Shown piece by piece: positions 1 to 7,183 of a DNA stretch of 17,016 nucleotides; within the stretch, counting starts at the first letter, position 1, and each line of letters starts with the position of its first letter. The position numbers and the translations under genes were made by a program. Source of the DNA: JANPPS01 sp031428635 (lineage in GTDB: Bacteria; Pseudomonadota; Alphaproteobacteria; Acetobacterales; Acetobacteraceae); contig JANPPS010000280.1 of NCBI GenBank assembly GCA_031428635.1, positions 1 through 17,016 on the forward strand. Direction: 5' to 3'. A model generated the notes under the pieces. It saw only the letters and a program-made list of their open reading frames with translations. It ran no database searches and was not told where the DNA came from.

Positions 1-41
1 ATCCGCTGCATTGAAGCTACCGCTATCACAAGGCCGTTATC

Positions 42-61
42 TTGAGGTGATTTGCCCTCAA
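42..61. repeat. Short inverted repeat (6-bp arms)
   Basis: The arms TTGAGG (42-47) and CCTCAA (56-61) are perfect reverse complements around an 8-base loop. No T-tract follows, so a classical intrinsic terminator is unlikely. Arms of this length also occur by chance. Confidence 0.3.
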
Positions 62-92
62 CCGGAGTTGCTGTCTGAAGTTGGTACGATCG

Positions 93-116
93 TGGTGTAA
101 AGTAGAGTTTACACCA
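93..116. repeat. Perfect 9-bp inverted repeat around a 6-base centre
   Basis: The arms TGGTGTAAA (93-101) and TTTACACCA (108-116) are exact reverse complements separated by GTAGAG. They are AT-richer than their surroundings and no T-tract follows. It could be an operator-like palindrome, or the two termini of a mobile element left after near-complete internal deletion, since ends starting GGTGTAAA recall IS256-type elements (from memory, not verified). The function is not established. Confidence 0.5.
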
Positions 117-342
117 TCAGTGGCCGCGCGCTGCCGCCGAGATTACCAAGCCGCGCAAGGGACGGTTAAGTGCGTTCATCCTGCGCGCGCTGAGGCTGGA
201 GATCGCTACCGCCCAATGCCTACCCGCTTCGACCCGGCGGCGGTCCCTTCTGACGGCCCCTATAGTAATCGATGACCGAATTAAGGACGTGCGTCGAGAA
301 AGGAGGAGGCACAGAGGTCCACAACTTCGAAGGTCGGCAGAG

Positions 343-369
343 TGGGATTGACCCGGATTGGCGGACACC
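343..369 (+). repeat. Probable left terminal inverted repeat of the IS3 element
   Basis: TGGGATTG at 343-350 recurs inverted as CAATCCCA at 1562-1569, and GGACAC at 362-367 corresponds to the complement of CTGTCC at 1538-1543. The order and position just before the transposase start fit an IS3 left end. The repeat is imperfect, so the boundary is approximate. Confidence 0.4.
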
Positions 370-396
370 CCGAACGCTTTCACGAAAGGTGTCACG

Positions 397-1521
397 ATGC
401 CGAAAGCCAACCTCACTATACCCCTGAGTTGCGCCGCCAGATGGTCATGGTCCGTCTGGGCGCGATCCCGACGATCTTGCCCGTGAAGTCGAGCCGACTG
501 CCCAATCCATCCGCGCTTGGGTTGCCGAGGTCAGCGACAAAGCAGACCGATCGGAGGGCATGCTGTCTCGCCTCGGCCCAACCGATTGGGAGGCGTTAGC
601 GCGGCTGCGGCGTGAGGTCCGGCAGTTGCGGATGGAGCGCAATATTCGCTCAAAAGCCGCGGCCTGGTTTGCACGAGACAGCGGTCCAGAACCGCCCGCC
701 TCTTCCAGTTCATGAGAGCGAAACAGGCCGTGCTCCCGATCGCCGCCATGGCGCGCGTGCTCGGCGTGTTCAGGGCGGGTTTCTACGCGTGGTGGCACCG
801 TACGGACCGTGCACGCCAGTTCGCGCCAGACCCATCGCTCACCCTGAGTTCATGCGGACCTGCGCCGCCGGGACGCACGGCATGACCGCAAACGCATTGC
901 GCGGCTGATGCGCGAAGCCGGGTCGGTGTCAGCCACTGCCGGGGCGGCCCGGTGACGACCCGGCGCAACACGGATGCCCGGCCAGCGCCGGACTTGGTCG
1001 ACCGGAACTTCACGGCGTCCGGGCCGGATCAGCTGTGGGTGGCCGACATCACGTATGTGCCGACGGCGGCCGGGTTCCGATAGCTCGCGGTCGTGCTGGA
1101 TGCGTGGAGCCGCAAGATCGTGGGCTGGTCGATGGCGAACCATCTGCGGGCGGAGTTAGTTCTGGCCGCGTTGGAGGCGGCCGTGGGTCAGCGGCGTCCG
1201 AAGGACGTCATCCATCATAGCAGCCAGGGCAGTCGGTATACGTCTGTGGCTTTCGGGAAGCGCTGCAGCGAGGCCGGCGTTCGGCCCTCGATGGGATCCG
1301 TCGGCGACGCCTTCGACAACGTCATGGCCGAGAGCTTCTTCTCAACGTTCGAATCTGAGCTGCTGAGCCTCCGCCGGTTTGCGTCCCAGGCCGAGGCCCG
1401 CATGGCCTGCTTCAGCTACATCGAGGGCTGGTACAACCCGGCGCGGCTGCACTCGGCCCCGGGTTACCGGTCGCCGATGGCCCAAGAAATTATGCAGGAG
1501 GCCGCCATGATCCCGGCCTAA
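397..1521 (+). pseudogene. IS3-family transposase (OrfA + OrfB), inactivated
   Basis: In its active form this would be a DDE transposase made by -1 frameshifting between OrfA (helix-turn-helix, leucine zipper) and OrfB (integrase core). OrfA traces include HYTPELRRQ near 414 and, in another frame, QSIRAWVAE and ALARLRREVRQLR, ending near 715. OrfB begins around MRAKQAVLPIAAMARVLGV (about 712). Lesions seen are frame changes near 406 and 463, loss of the segment usually joining the OrfB N-terminus to the HDRKRIARLMREAG stretch (about 800-880), another frame change near 920-950, and an in-frame TAG at 1081-1083. The first catalytic Asp survives (VADITY, about 1044). The second is replaced: where HHSDQGSQYTS is normal, codon 1222-1224 reads Ser. 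The Glu region (NVMAESFFSTFESE) remains. The last open piece is 1093-1521. Confidence 0.85.
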
Positions 1522-1536
1522 CCCGCAAGCCGGCAA

Positions 1537-1569
1537 ACTGTCCACGAGAACAGGGCAACCCCAATCCCA
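1537..1569 (-). repeat. Probable right terminal inverted repeat of the IS3 element
   Basis: The segment lies 15 bases after the transposase stop and reads ACTGTCCACGAGAACAGGGC at 1537-1556 followed by CAACCCCAATCCCA. The form CTGTCCAC...GGGCAAC is typical of right ends in this IS3 group. Its complement matches the left end only imperfectly. Confidence 0.45.
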
Positions 1570-2073
1570 GAGATCCTCGCCGCAAGCCTGCTGGGCGAGG
1601 AGGGGCAGGGCTTCCGCTACATCCTGTCCGGCATGAACGCGGAGCGTATACTGATCGCCGCCGAGTGCATCGGTGACGCCAAATGGTTCACCGAGCGCTC
1701 GGTCGCCTATGCGAAAGACCGGGTCGTCTTCGGCCGGCCCATCGGCCAGAACCAGGGCGTCCAGTTCCCCATCGCCCGCGCCTACGCCAACATGCGCGCC
1801 GCCGAGCTTATGGTGCATGAGGCGTTGCGCCTGTTTGAGAGCGGCCATAACCCGGGTGCCGAGGCGAACATGGCGAAGATGCTGGCCGCGGACGCGTCGT
1901 TCGAGGCGGCGAACGCCTGCATCCAGACCCATGGCGGCTTCGGTTTCGCCGAGGAGTACGACATCGAGCGGAAGTTCCGCGAAACGCGGCTGTACCAAGT
2001 GGTACCGATCTCCACCAACCTGATACTGTCCTACCTATCCGAACACGTGCTTGGTTTGCCCCGGTCTTATTGA
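1570..2073 (+). pseudogene. Acyl-CoA dehydrogenase, C-terminal fragment
   Basis: This is the last ~165 residues of an FAD-dependent acyl-CoA dehydrogenase, which oxidises acyl-CoA thioesters to the 2,3-enoyl form and passes electrons to ETF. The frame runs from GAG at 1570 through LLGEEGQGFRYILSGMNAER and the family hallmark THGGFGFAEEYDIERKFRE, and ends ISTNLILSYLSEHVLGLPRS. The Glu of the FAEEYD stretch aligns with the catalytic base position of short-chain/glutaryl-type members. Full-length relatives have about 385 residues, so the N-terminal FAD- and substrate-binding domains (~220 residues) are missing, cut at the IS3 right end. An internal ATG at 1633 could start translation, but the product would lack most of the flavin site. 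It converges on tarD with only 3 bases between the stops, so the pair was probably adjacent before the damage. Confidence 0.85.
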
Positions 2074-2076
2074 CGG

Positions 2077-3243
2077 CTACGCCGCCAAGTCCCGCATCAC
2101 CTCGCGTAGATCGGCCTTGCCCTCAAAGCCGATGCCGGGCAGGTCCGGTATGGTGATGTGCCCGGCCTCGACCCGCACGCCGTCGGGAAAGCCGCCGTAG
2201 GGCTGGAACAAATCGGGGTAGCTTTCATTGCCGCCGAGGCCTAATCCGGCGGCGATATTGAGCGACATCTGATGGCCTCCATGCGGGATGCAGCGTGCCG
2301 GTGACCACCCGGCCGCGCGAACCACGTCCAGGGTGCGCAAGTATTCGCACAGGCCGTAGCTCAAGGCGCAATCGAACTGCAGCCAGTCGCGATCGGCGCG
2401 CAGGCCGCCGTGGCGTAGCAGGTTGCGGGCGTCCTGGTGGCTAAACAGGTTCTCACCCGTCGCCATCGGTCCGGGGTAGAACTCTGCCAGTGCCGCCTGC
2501 AACTGGTAGTCCAGCGGGTCGCCAGCCTCCTCATACCAGAACAGCGTGTAGTCCCGCAGCATCCGGGCATAGGCGATTGCCGTTTCCACTCCGAAGCGCC
2601 CGTTGGCGTCTACGGCGAGCTGCGCTTGGCTGCCGATCTCGGTCAGCACCGCCTCGATCCGGGCGCGATCCTCATCCAGCGATGCGCCACCGATCTTCAT
2701 TTTCACGACCGTGTAGCCGCGGTCGAGGTAGCTTCGCATTTCGGACCGCAATGCCTGCGTGTCCTTGCCAGGATAGTAGTATCCGCCGGCGGCATAGACG
2801 AACACGCGCGGATCCGCCTGCCGCCCGTGCCGCTCGGCCAGCAGCCGGAACAGCGGCTGGCCCGCGATCTTCGCATGGGCGTCCCAGACCGCCATATCGA
2901 TGGTGCCGACCGCGACCGAACGTTCCCCATGCCCGCCCGGCTTCTCGTTTTGCATCAGGCACGCCCAGACCCGGTCCGGGTCGAGGTTCGCGCCGGCCCC
3001 GTTCAGCAGGCTGGCCGGGTCGGCCTCCATCAGGCGGGGGGCAAAGCGCTCACGGATCAGGCCGCCCTGGCCGTAGCGTCCGTTCGAGTTGAAGCCGTAG
3101 CCCACGACGCGCCTGCCATCCCGCACGACGTCCGTCACTACGGCCACGAGGCTGGTCGTCATGCGGCTGAAGTCGATGTAGGCGTTGCGGATGGGCGAGG
3201 CGATCGGCTTGGTGACTTCGCGAACGTCGACGATGCGGACCAT
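2077..3243 (-). CDS. tarD: D-tartrate dehydratase (enolase superfamily)
   Basis: The enzyme dehydrates D-tartrate to oxaloacetate with a Mg2+-stabilised enolate intermediate; it is cytosolic. The protein strongly resembles the characterised Bradyrhizobium TarD as I recall it (PIRNAYIDF, GFNSNGRYGQGGLIRERFA, NEKPGGHGERSVAVGTIDMA, YPDLFQPYGGFPDGVRVE). Counting from this start, the KMK motif with the catalytic Lys lies at 181-183, the metal ligands are Asp212 (VDAN), Glu238 or 239 (YEE) and Glu264 (TGEN), and the general-acid His is His321 (PHGGHQ). All are intact. The ATG at 3243 is chosen over an in-frame TTG at 3255 because a GGAG sits 8-9 bases upstream and the resulting 388-residue protein begins like the known enzyme. 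The upstream minus-strand gene is a hydrolase 258 bases away. No tartrate transporter or LysR-type regulator is in the window. Confidence 0.93.
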   Translation of the reverse strand: MVRIVDVREVTKPIASPIRNAYIDFSRMTTSLVAVVTDVVRDGRRVVGYGFNSNGRYGQGGLIRERFAPRLMEADPASLLNGAGANLDPDRVWACLMQNEKPGGHGERSVAVGTIDMAVWDAHAKIAGQPLFRLLAERHGRQADPRVFVYAAGGYYYPGKDTQALRSEMRSYLDRGYTVVKMKIGGASLDEDRARIEAVLTEIGSQAQLAVDANGRFGVETAIAYARMLRDYTLFWYEEAGDPLDYQLQAALAEFYPGPMATGENLFSHQDARNLLRHGGLRADRDWLQFDCALSYGLCEYLRTLDVVRAAGWSPARCIPHGGHQMSLNIAAGLGLGGNESYPDLFQPYGGFPDGVRVEAGHITIPDLPGIGFEGKADLREVMRDLAA

Positions 3244-3501
3244 GGGTGGCTCCAACGATGCGCCGATATCGAATGCAGGGCTGGCCCCGGCAGCGGCGCC
3301 GGGACACGATGAGGCGGTGGGCAGGCATGATCAACCCGACCGAAGACCGCGGGCAGATGCTGCACGCGCTGGTCGCGAACTTAGGGGACGACCTGATCGG
3401 CGGCGCGGCAGCATCTCCCTTATCGGTTTGAGCCCGCAACGGCGGCCCTGCGGGTCAATCTTCGCGACCCGTGCTCAGCCCGCCTTGTGTGCGTTGCCTG
3501 C

Positions 3502-4350
3502 CTATTTGAAGAACGCCGCGATCTCCTGGGCAGCACGGTCTGGGTCTTCTCTGTGCGGGAAATGTCCCACTCCCGGCAAACACGCCAAGTCGAGATCAGC
3601 GAACGTCTCTCCAAGCCGATCGGTCCACGTGTACGGGAAGATCGGATCGTGTTCAGCCCAGCGCACACAAGTGGGGATCGCTATGGACGGCAGTAGCGGC
3701 ACTTGCCCCTGCATCATGGCAATCCGCCCGGCGTGGGCGGCGCGGTAATAGGCGAACCCACCCGCAAGGTTGCCCGGCTTGAGGAAGTTATCCACGAACG
3801 CGTCCATCACCCCGTCGAAGGCGTCCTTGCGATACGACCAATGGTGTAGAATGTGCCCGATATAGAGTTCGCAGGCCTGCCTGGAGCTGCTGAGCAGTGC
3901 GGGGGCCATCTCCATCTGGTGGAAGGACTGATACCAGATCTCATTGAGGCGGTCCGGTGTCCCCATGCGGGAACCGATGCCGGGATAGACGAAATCGAAG
4001 AAAAATAGTCCGGTGAGCTTTTCCGGTGCAGCGCGCGCCATTGACTGCATAATGGCACCGCCGACGTCGTGTCCGACAATGCCCACGGATTTCAAACCCA
4101 GAGCGTCAATCACCGCGAGCATGTCTGCTGCATGGTCGGCTGCTCCCCATGGACCGGCTGGCTTGGCGCTATCGCCGAAGCCGCGGAGATCGGGTGCGAT
4201 GAGCTGATAGCGGTCCGCCAAGCGTTGCATGACCGGTTCCCACGTAAGCCAGAACTCTGGCCATCCGTGGAGCAGCAGCAAAGGCTGCCCGTGCCCTATT
4301 CGGGCCACGTGGAATTGGGCGTCGTTCGCCTCGACCGTCAGATGCTCCAT
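3502..4350 (-). CDS. Alpha/beta hydrolase, epoxide hydrolase/haloalkanoate dehalogenase type
   Basis: This 282-residue single-domain cytosolic alpha/beta hydrolase has the oxyanion-hole motif HGWPEFW (28-34), DLRGFGDSAKP (54-64), an Asp nucleophile in GHDVGG (Asp95), a probable acid in AEHDPIFP (Asp235) and the catalytic His in GVGHFPHREDP (His263). An Asp nucleophile with HGWP places it with soluble epoxide hydrolases and fluoroacetate/haloacetate dehalogenases rather than Ser esterases. The substrate cannot be deduced; the halide-binding pattern of true fluoroacetate dehalogenases is not convincingly seen. The cap region (~125-215) is aromatic- and Met-rich. Start ATG at 4350 has only a weak GGA about 14 bases upstream; no alternative start is better. 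The gene precedes tarD on the same strand, so a shared catabolic role or transcript is possible but unproven. Confidence 0.85.
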   Translation of the reverse strand: MEHLTVEANDAQFHVARIGHGQPLLLLHGWPEFWLTWEPVMQRLADRYQLIAPDLRGFGDSAKPAGPWGAADHAADMLAVIDALGLKSVGIVGHDVGGAIMQSMARAAPEKLTGLFFFDFVYPGIGSRMGTPDRLNEIWYQSFHQMEMAPALLSSSRQACELYIGHILHHWSYRKDAFDGVMDAFVDNFLKPGNLAGGFAYYRAAHAGRIAMMQGQVPLLPSIAIPTCVRWAEHDPIFPYTWTDRLGETFADLDLACLPGVGHFPHREDPDRAAQEIAAFFK

Positions 4351-4509
4351 TGCGTCACGATTTCCAGTTTTCTGGTGTTCCTGATTGACCGTAGCCTAGT
4401 AGCCACCACGGCTGTTGCGGTGGCGTATGCCAGGAAAACACAAGCATGGGACGATGTCAGGAGATACCCGGCTGCGTGACGCGCTTTGTCAGGTGGCCGC
4501 ATGGTCTGG

Positions 4510-4531
4510 CCGGCGACACACTGATCGCCGG
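4510..4531 (-). terminator. Hairpin downstream of the RND operon
   Basis: The arms CCGGCGA (4510-4516) and TCGCCGG (4525-4531) are perfect complements around an 8-base loop, about 34 bases beyond the stop of the last operon gene on the minus strand. There is no T-tract, so it would be an atypical intrinsic terminator or an RNA-stabilising 3' hairpin. Confidence 0.4.
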
Positions 4532-4564
4532 TGGACACGCGCGCTCAGCAGTTCGGAGCTAGGG

Positions 4565-7183
4565 CTATCTCGACCTCCGTCCGCCCCGTGCACCAGCGCC
4601 TTCCCCGGTCTGTCGGAACCCGCCCTGGCTGAACCCGCCCTGGCTGAACCCACCCTGGCCGAACCTGCCTTGGCCAGATTCGCCCTGCGTTCGGGCAAAC
4701 CGATCCTGGTCGAGGCGTTGTTGCTCGCCCGACGACGAGCCGCGATCGTTACCGGCGGCGGCGGCACCGGTTGTTGACCGCTGCACCTGGTTCCAGCCGC
4801 CATTGTCCCACTTCGACCAGCCGTCATCCGTGTGGCGGTAAACGTTACCGTTGGCGCCGGCATAGACGTTGCCGTTCGCGGCGCGGCCCGCACCTGCCGT
4901 GTTGCCGTTGCGCCCATGCGCTACCGCTCCCTGGGCGCCGGTCGAGGAGGAGAACCCGGCCGCGCTACCGCGGGAATTGGCGCCGCTTGCCGTGTTCACC
5001 GTCTTGTTCGGTCCGGTGAACGTGCTCGACCCCGAGCGACCGTTCGCGCTCGTGTTCTGATGGGTGGAGCCGGACACGCCCGTGTTGGCGTTGTAGAAGC
5101 TGGCGTTCGCCGTTCCCCCATAGGCGCCCCAACTCGCCGAGCCGTGGGCGTAGCTGCCAGTGCTGGGATTATAGGCGTTGAAGCCGGCGGCGCCGCCATT
5201 GGGACCGTATACTGCGCCACCATGCGCCCATGCGCCGGTCGCCGGGTTGTAGGCGGTGCCCCAGCGTGCTGTCCCACCATAGGGTCCGTAGGCATATCCG
5301 CCCCGGGTCCAGGCGCCGTTCGCGGTGTTGTAGACTATGCCGCCCGCGTAGGGCGGTGGGTAGGGGTAATAAACCGGCACCGGCCCGGCGATGACCACCG
5401 GCGGGTAGTAATAGCCCGTGCCGTACACGAGCACCCCAGCCGAGATGAAGCCCATGGTGTAGCCGGAGGTGTAGGCGTAGGTCACCGTCGTCGGCGTCGC
5501 GACCACGACCCGGACATAGGTTACCGGATACAGCGGATCGCTCGGTGGGATCGTGTAGATCGCCGCCGGCACGTCGGCCGCAAGCACAAAGGGCCCGGCC
5601 GACGATATCGAAACGTACCATACGCCCTGCGAACACACGTAATACCTGTTGGCCGCGAGGATCACGCCGAGGGGTGAGTTCACCGAGCGGCTCAAATTCG
5701 TACCGACGATCACCTGAAAGCGCGGTTGCCCGGTGTACGTCACCCGCAGCGTGGTCTTGGCACGGTTCAGCGTCGATCGATGCGGCAAACTCGCCTGCAG
5801 CACCGCGGCCTGCGCCTGTGCCGTGCCGGGCACGGCGGCCAGTACCTCCGCATGCGGGCCGTCCGCCGGCAGGAAGCTGAAATCCGGAGGCAGATCGGTC
5901 GTCGCGTAGGTCCACGGCCCCGAAAGGTCGGGGGCGGAGAACCAGCGTCCGGAGGTGAGATAGTAGTAGGTGCCGTTCTGGGCGCGATACAGCACGCTGT
6001 CGGTATTGGTCACGACCTGCAGGCTAGTGCCCGGGACGGGGGCGAACGCGGGCGGCCCCGTCGTCACGATCAGTTCGGCCGGAATCTCAGAGACGATGAT
6101 CTCTGCCGGGGGTGAGGCGGGCCTGGCCGGAATGGCTTGTCGCGCGTCGGCCAGCGCCGGGTCGGCGGGCAGGCTACGGAACGTGGCGGGAAGCGCCGTC
6201 GTCGGTACCCAGGGGCCGACTGGGTCCCCGGCGGTATACCAGGCGCCGTTCGCCAGCAGGAAAGCAGGCCCGTCCGCCTTGTCGAGCAGCACCGTCCAGT
6301 TCGTGTTGATCGCCCGCTGTAGCGTGCTGCCGGCCACCGGTGCCAGCACAGGCGGCCCGTCAAACACGACCAGGCTTGCCGGCGCCGAACGCGCCAGGAT
6401 GAGGGGTGGCGCATTGCTCACCGCCACGGGCTTCGCTACGGCCTCGGTGAGGCCAGGGCTGAGCAGGATCGTGTCGAGCGGGAAGTGCTTTACGGGTAGC
6501 GCCGCTACCGCCGAGCGCATCTTCTGCTCCACCTCCGCCGCGCGGCCCGTGTCGAGCGTGGGAAAGTGCGAGCCAGTGAGTGCCAGGTGGGAGATCGTGA
6601 CGTCGCGATCGGCTAGGTCCACGGCGGTGTCGCCCTCCAGCTCGATCGTGCCCAGGAACGGCTTGCCGGCGTCCTTGGGGGTGATCGCGACGGCGGCACG
6701 TACCGAGATGCGCTTCTGCTCGGGCCAGGACAGCACCTGCGGCTGGTAGATGGTCACGGTCGCGCCGCCATTCTCCAGCGTGTGCGGCCATAGTGGCGAG
6801 TCGGGTGTTGGCGCCTCCACCGGATCCGCTGCTGCCGACGACGTCGGCTGTGGTACCGATTCCGCTTGGGGCGACATGGCCAGGACGGCGCGCCCGCAAC
6901 CCGGCGATAGGCGCGATGATTGCTGTTGCAGGCAGCGCAGCGCGGCCTCTCCGCCGGTTGGTACCGACGAGCAGTACTGCATGTAGTCGGATCGGCAGGC
7001 TTGGCGGACCGCGCTGATCTGGCTCTGGCTCGGCTGCGCCTGACCCGCGTCAGGCCAGGCGAGCAGGGCGGCACAGGCTCCGGCCAGCGCCGCCCAGACC
7101 AGGGGACGAGGGAATAGGAGACGACGGAACATCGGATTACGGGGCATCGGATCACGGGGCAGGGGAGGCGTGCGCTGGCTCAT
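4565..7183 (-). CDS. Large secreted protein: Cys-rich module, three tandem modules and YN-repeat tail
   Basis: This 872-residue exported protein belongs to no family whose function I can name. An N-terminal signal sequence (basic RR at 20-21, hydrophobic ~27-43, likely cut after AGQAQ) precedes a four-Cys module at 63-96 (C-x7-C-x12-C-x11-C), resembling GLG1-type Cys-rich repeats. Three similar ~74-residue modules follow (about 271-344, 370-443, 478-551), each ending in a W(F/Y)...GP(W/F)...P...(P)xDP pattern. Then come a Tyr/Pro-rich stretch (585-615), ~26-residue repeats starting YN at 618, 645, 671 and 697, Ser/Gly/Asn-rich sequence, a VYRHTDDGWSKWDNGGW motif (781-797), and a GGFSQ tail. 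The ATG overlaps the RND stop as ATGA, with GAGGA 9 bases upstream. Its position as last gene of a pump operon suggests a periplasmic or surface accessory. Some databases call similar proteins carbohydrate-binding; I see no direct support. Confidence 0.8.
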   Translation of the reverse strand: MSQRTPPLPRDPMPRNPMFRRLLFPRPLVWAALAGACAALLAWPDAGQAQPSQSQISAVRQACRSDYMQYCSSVPTGGEAALRCLQQQSSRLSPGCGRAVLAMSPQAESVPQPTSSAAADPVEAPTPDSPLWPHTLENGGATVTIYQPQVLSWPEQKRISVRAAVAITPKDAGKPFLGTIELEGDTAVDLADRDVTISHLALTGSHFPTLDTGRAAEVEQKMRSAVAALPVKHFPLDTILLSPGLTEAVAKPVAVSNAPPLILARSAPASLVVFDGPPVLAPVAGSTLQRAINTNWTVLLDKADGPAFLLANGAWYTAGDPVGPWVPTTALPATFRSLPADPALADARQAIPARPASPPAEIIVSEIPAELIVTTGPPAFAPVPGTSLQVVTNTDSVLYRAQNGTYYYLTSGRWFSAPDLSGPWTYATTDLPPDFSFLPADGPHAEVLAAVPGTAQAQAAVLQASLPHRSTLNRAKTTLRVTYTGQPRFQVIVGTNLSRSVNSPLGVILAANRYYVCSQGVWYVSISSAGPFVLAADVPAAIYTIPPSDPLYPVTYVRVVVATPTTVTYAYTSGYTMGFISAGVLVYGTGYYYPPVVIAGPVPVYYPYPPPYAGGIVYNTANGAWTRGGYAYGPYGGTARWGTAYNPATGAWAHGGAVYGPNGGAAGFNAYNPSTGSYAHGSASWGAYGGTANASFYNANTGVSGSTHQNTSANGRSGSSTFTGPNKTVNTASGANSRGSAAGFSSSTGAQGAVAHGRNGNTAGAGRAANGNVYAGANGNVYRHTDDGWSKWDNGGWNQVQRSTTGAAAAGNDRGSSSGEQQRLDQDRFARTQGESGQGRFGQGGFSQGGFSQGGFRQTGEGAGARGGRRSR
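4621..4680 (-). repeat. 15-bp tandem repeat encoding GGFSQ units
   Basis: Two identical 15-base units (CGCCCTGGCTGAACC on the plus strand, 4621-4635 and 4636-4650) are followed by a third with two mismatches (4651-4665) and a decayed fourth. The unit length keeps frame and encodes the five-residue repeats near the C-terminus of the secreted protein. Copy number could vary by slippage without breaking the gene. Confidence 0.75.

Larger units (their letters stand above)
1..342. other. Gene-free left flank
   Basis: No reading frame here has protein-like composition, a convincing ribosome binding site or a family I recognise. The short frames present are typical of high-GC noise. The stretch holds two perfect inverted repeats (42-61 and 93-116, listed separately) and ends at the left side of the degenerate IS3-family element. 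It does not contain the missing N-terminal part of the acyl-CoA dehydrogenase found on the other side of the element, so the element is not a simple insertion into an otherwise intact gene. Confidence 0.5.
343..1569 (+). mobile_element. Degenerate IS3-family insertion sequence
   Basis: The element consists of a broken orfA/orfB transposase (397-1521) between imperfect terminal inverted repeats. The left end (about 343-369) and the reverse complement of the right end (about 1537-1569) share TGGGATTG at the outer edge and a GGACA core further in, but alignment needs a gap of about 5 bases. The exact tips are therefore uncertain, and no clean target-site duplication is visible. Beyond the right end the sequence becomes the 3' part of an acyl-CoA dehydrogenase, whereas the left flank is unrelated. 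This implies a deletion or rearrangement accompanied or followed the insertion. The transposase lesions show the element can no longer move by itself. Confidence 0.75.

Noticed and set aside
712..1521. Normal IS3 programmed -1 frameshift as the only interruption
   Set aside because: IS3 elements do use one frameshift between OrfA and OrfB, but here there are additional shifts inside OrfA and OrfB, a missing segment and an in-frame TAG, so the element is truly degenerate.
1342..1998. 218-residue minus-strand frame across the IS end and dehydrogenase fragment
   Set aside because: It spans the junction of two unrelated plus-strand elements and has no motif, so it is a chance open frame.
2437..3312. 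291-residue plus-strand frame opposite tarD
   Set aside because: It is the antisense of a strongly conserved enzyme gene, rich in Arg/His/Ala with no recognisable motif: a shadow of codon bias in high-GC DNA.
3246..3431. Plus-strand 61-residue frame between tarD and the hydrolase
   Set aside because: No ribosome site or similarity I recognise; the 258-base gap is better read as the leader/promoter region of tarD, although no clear promoter boxes are visible there.
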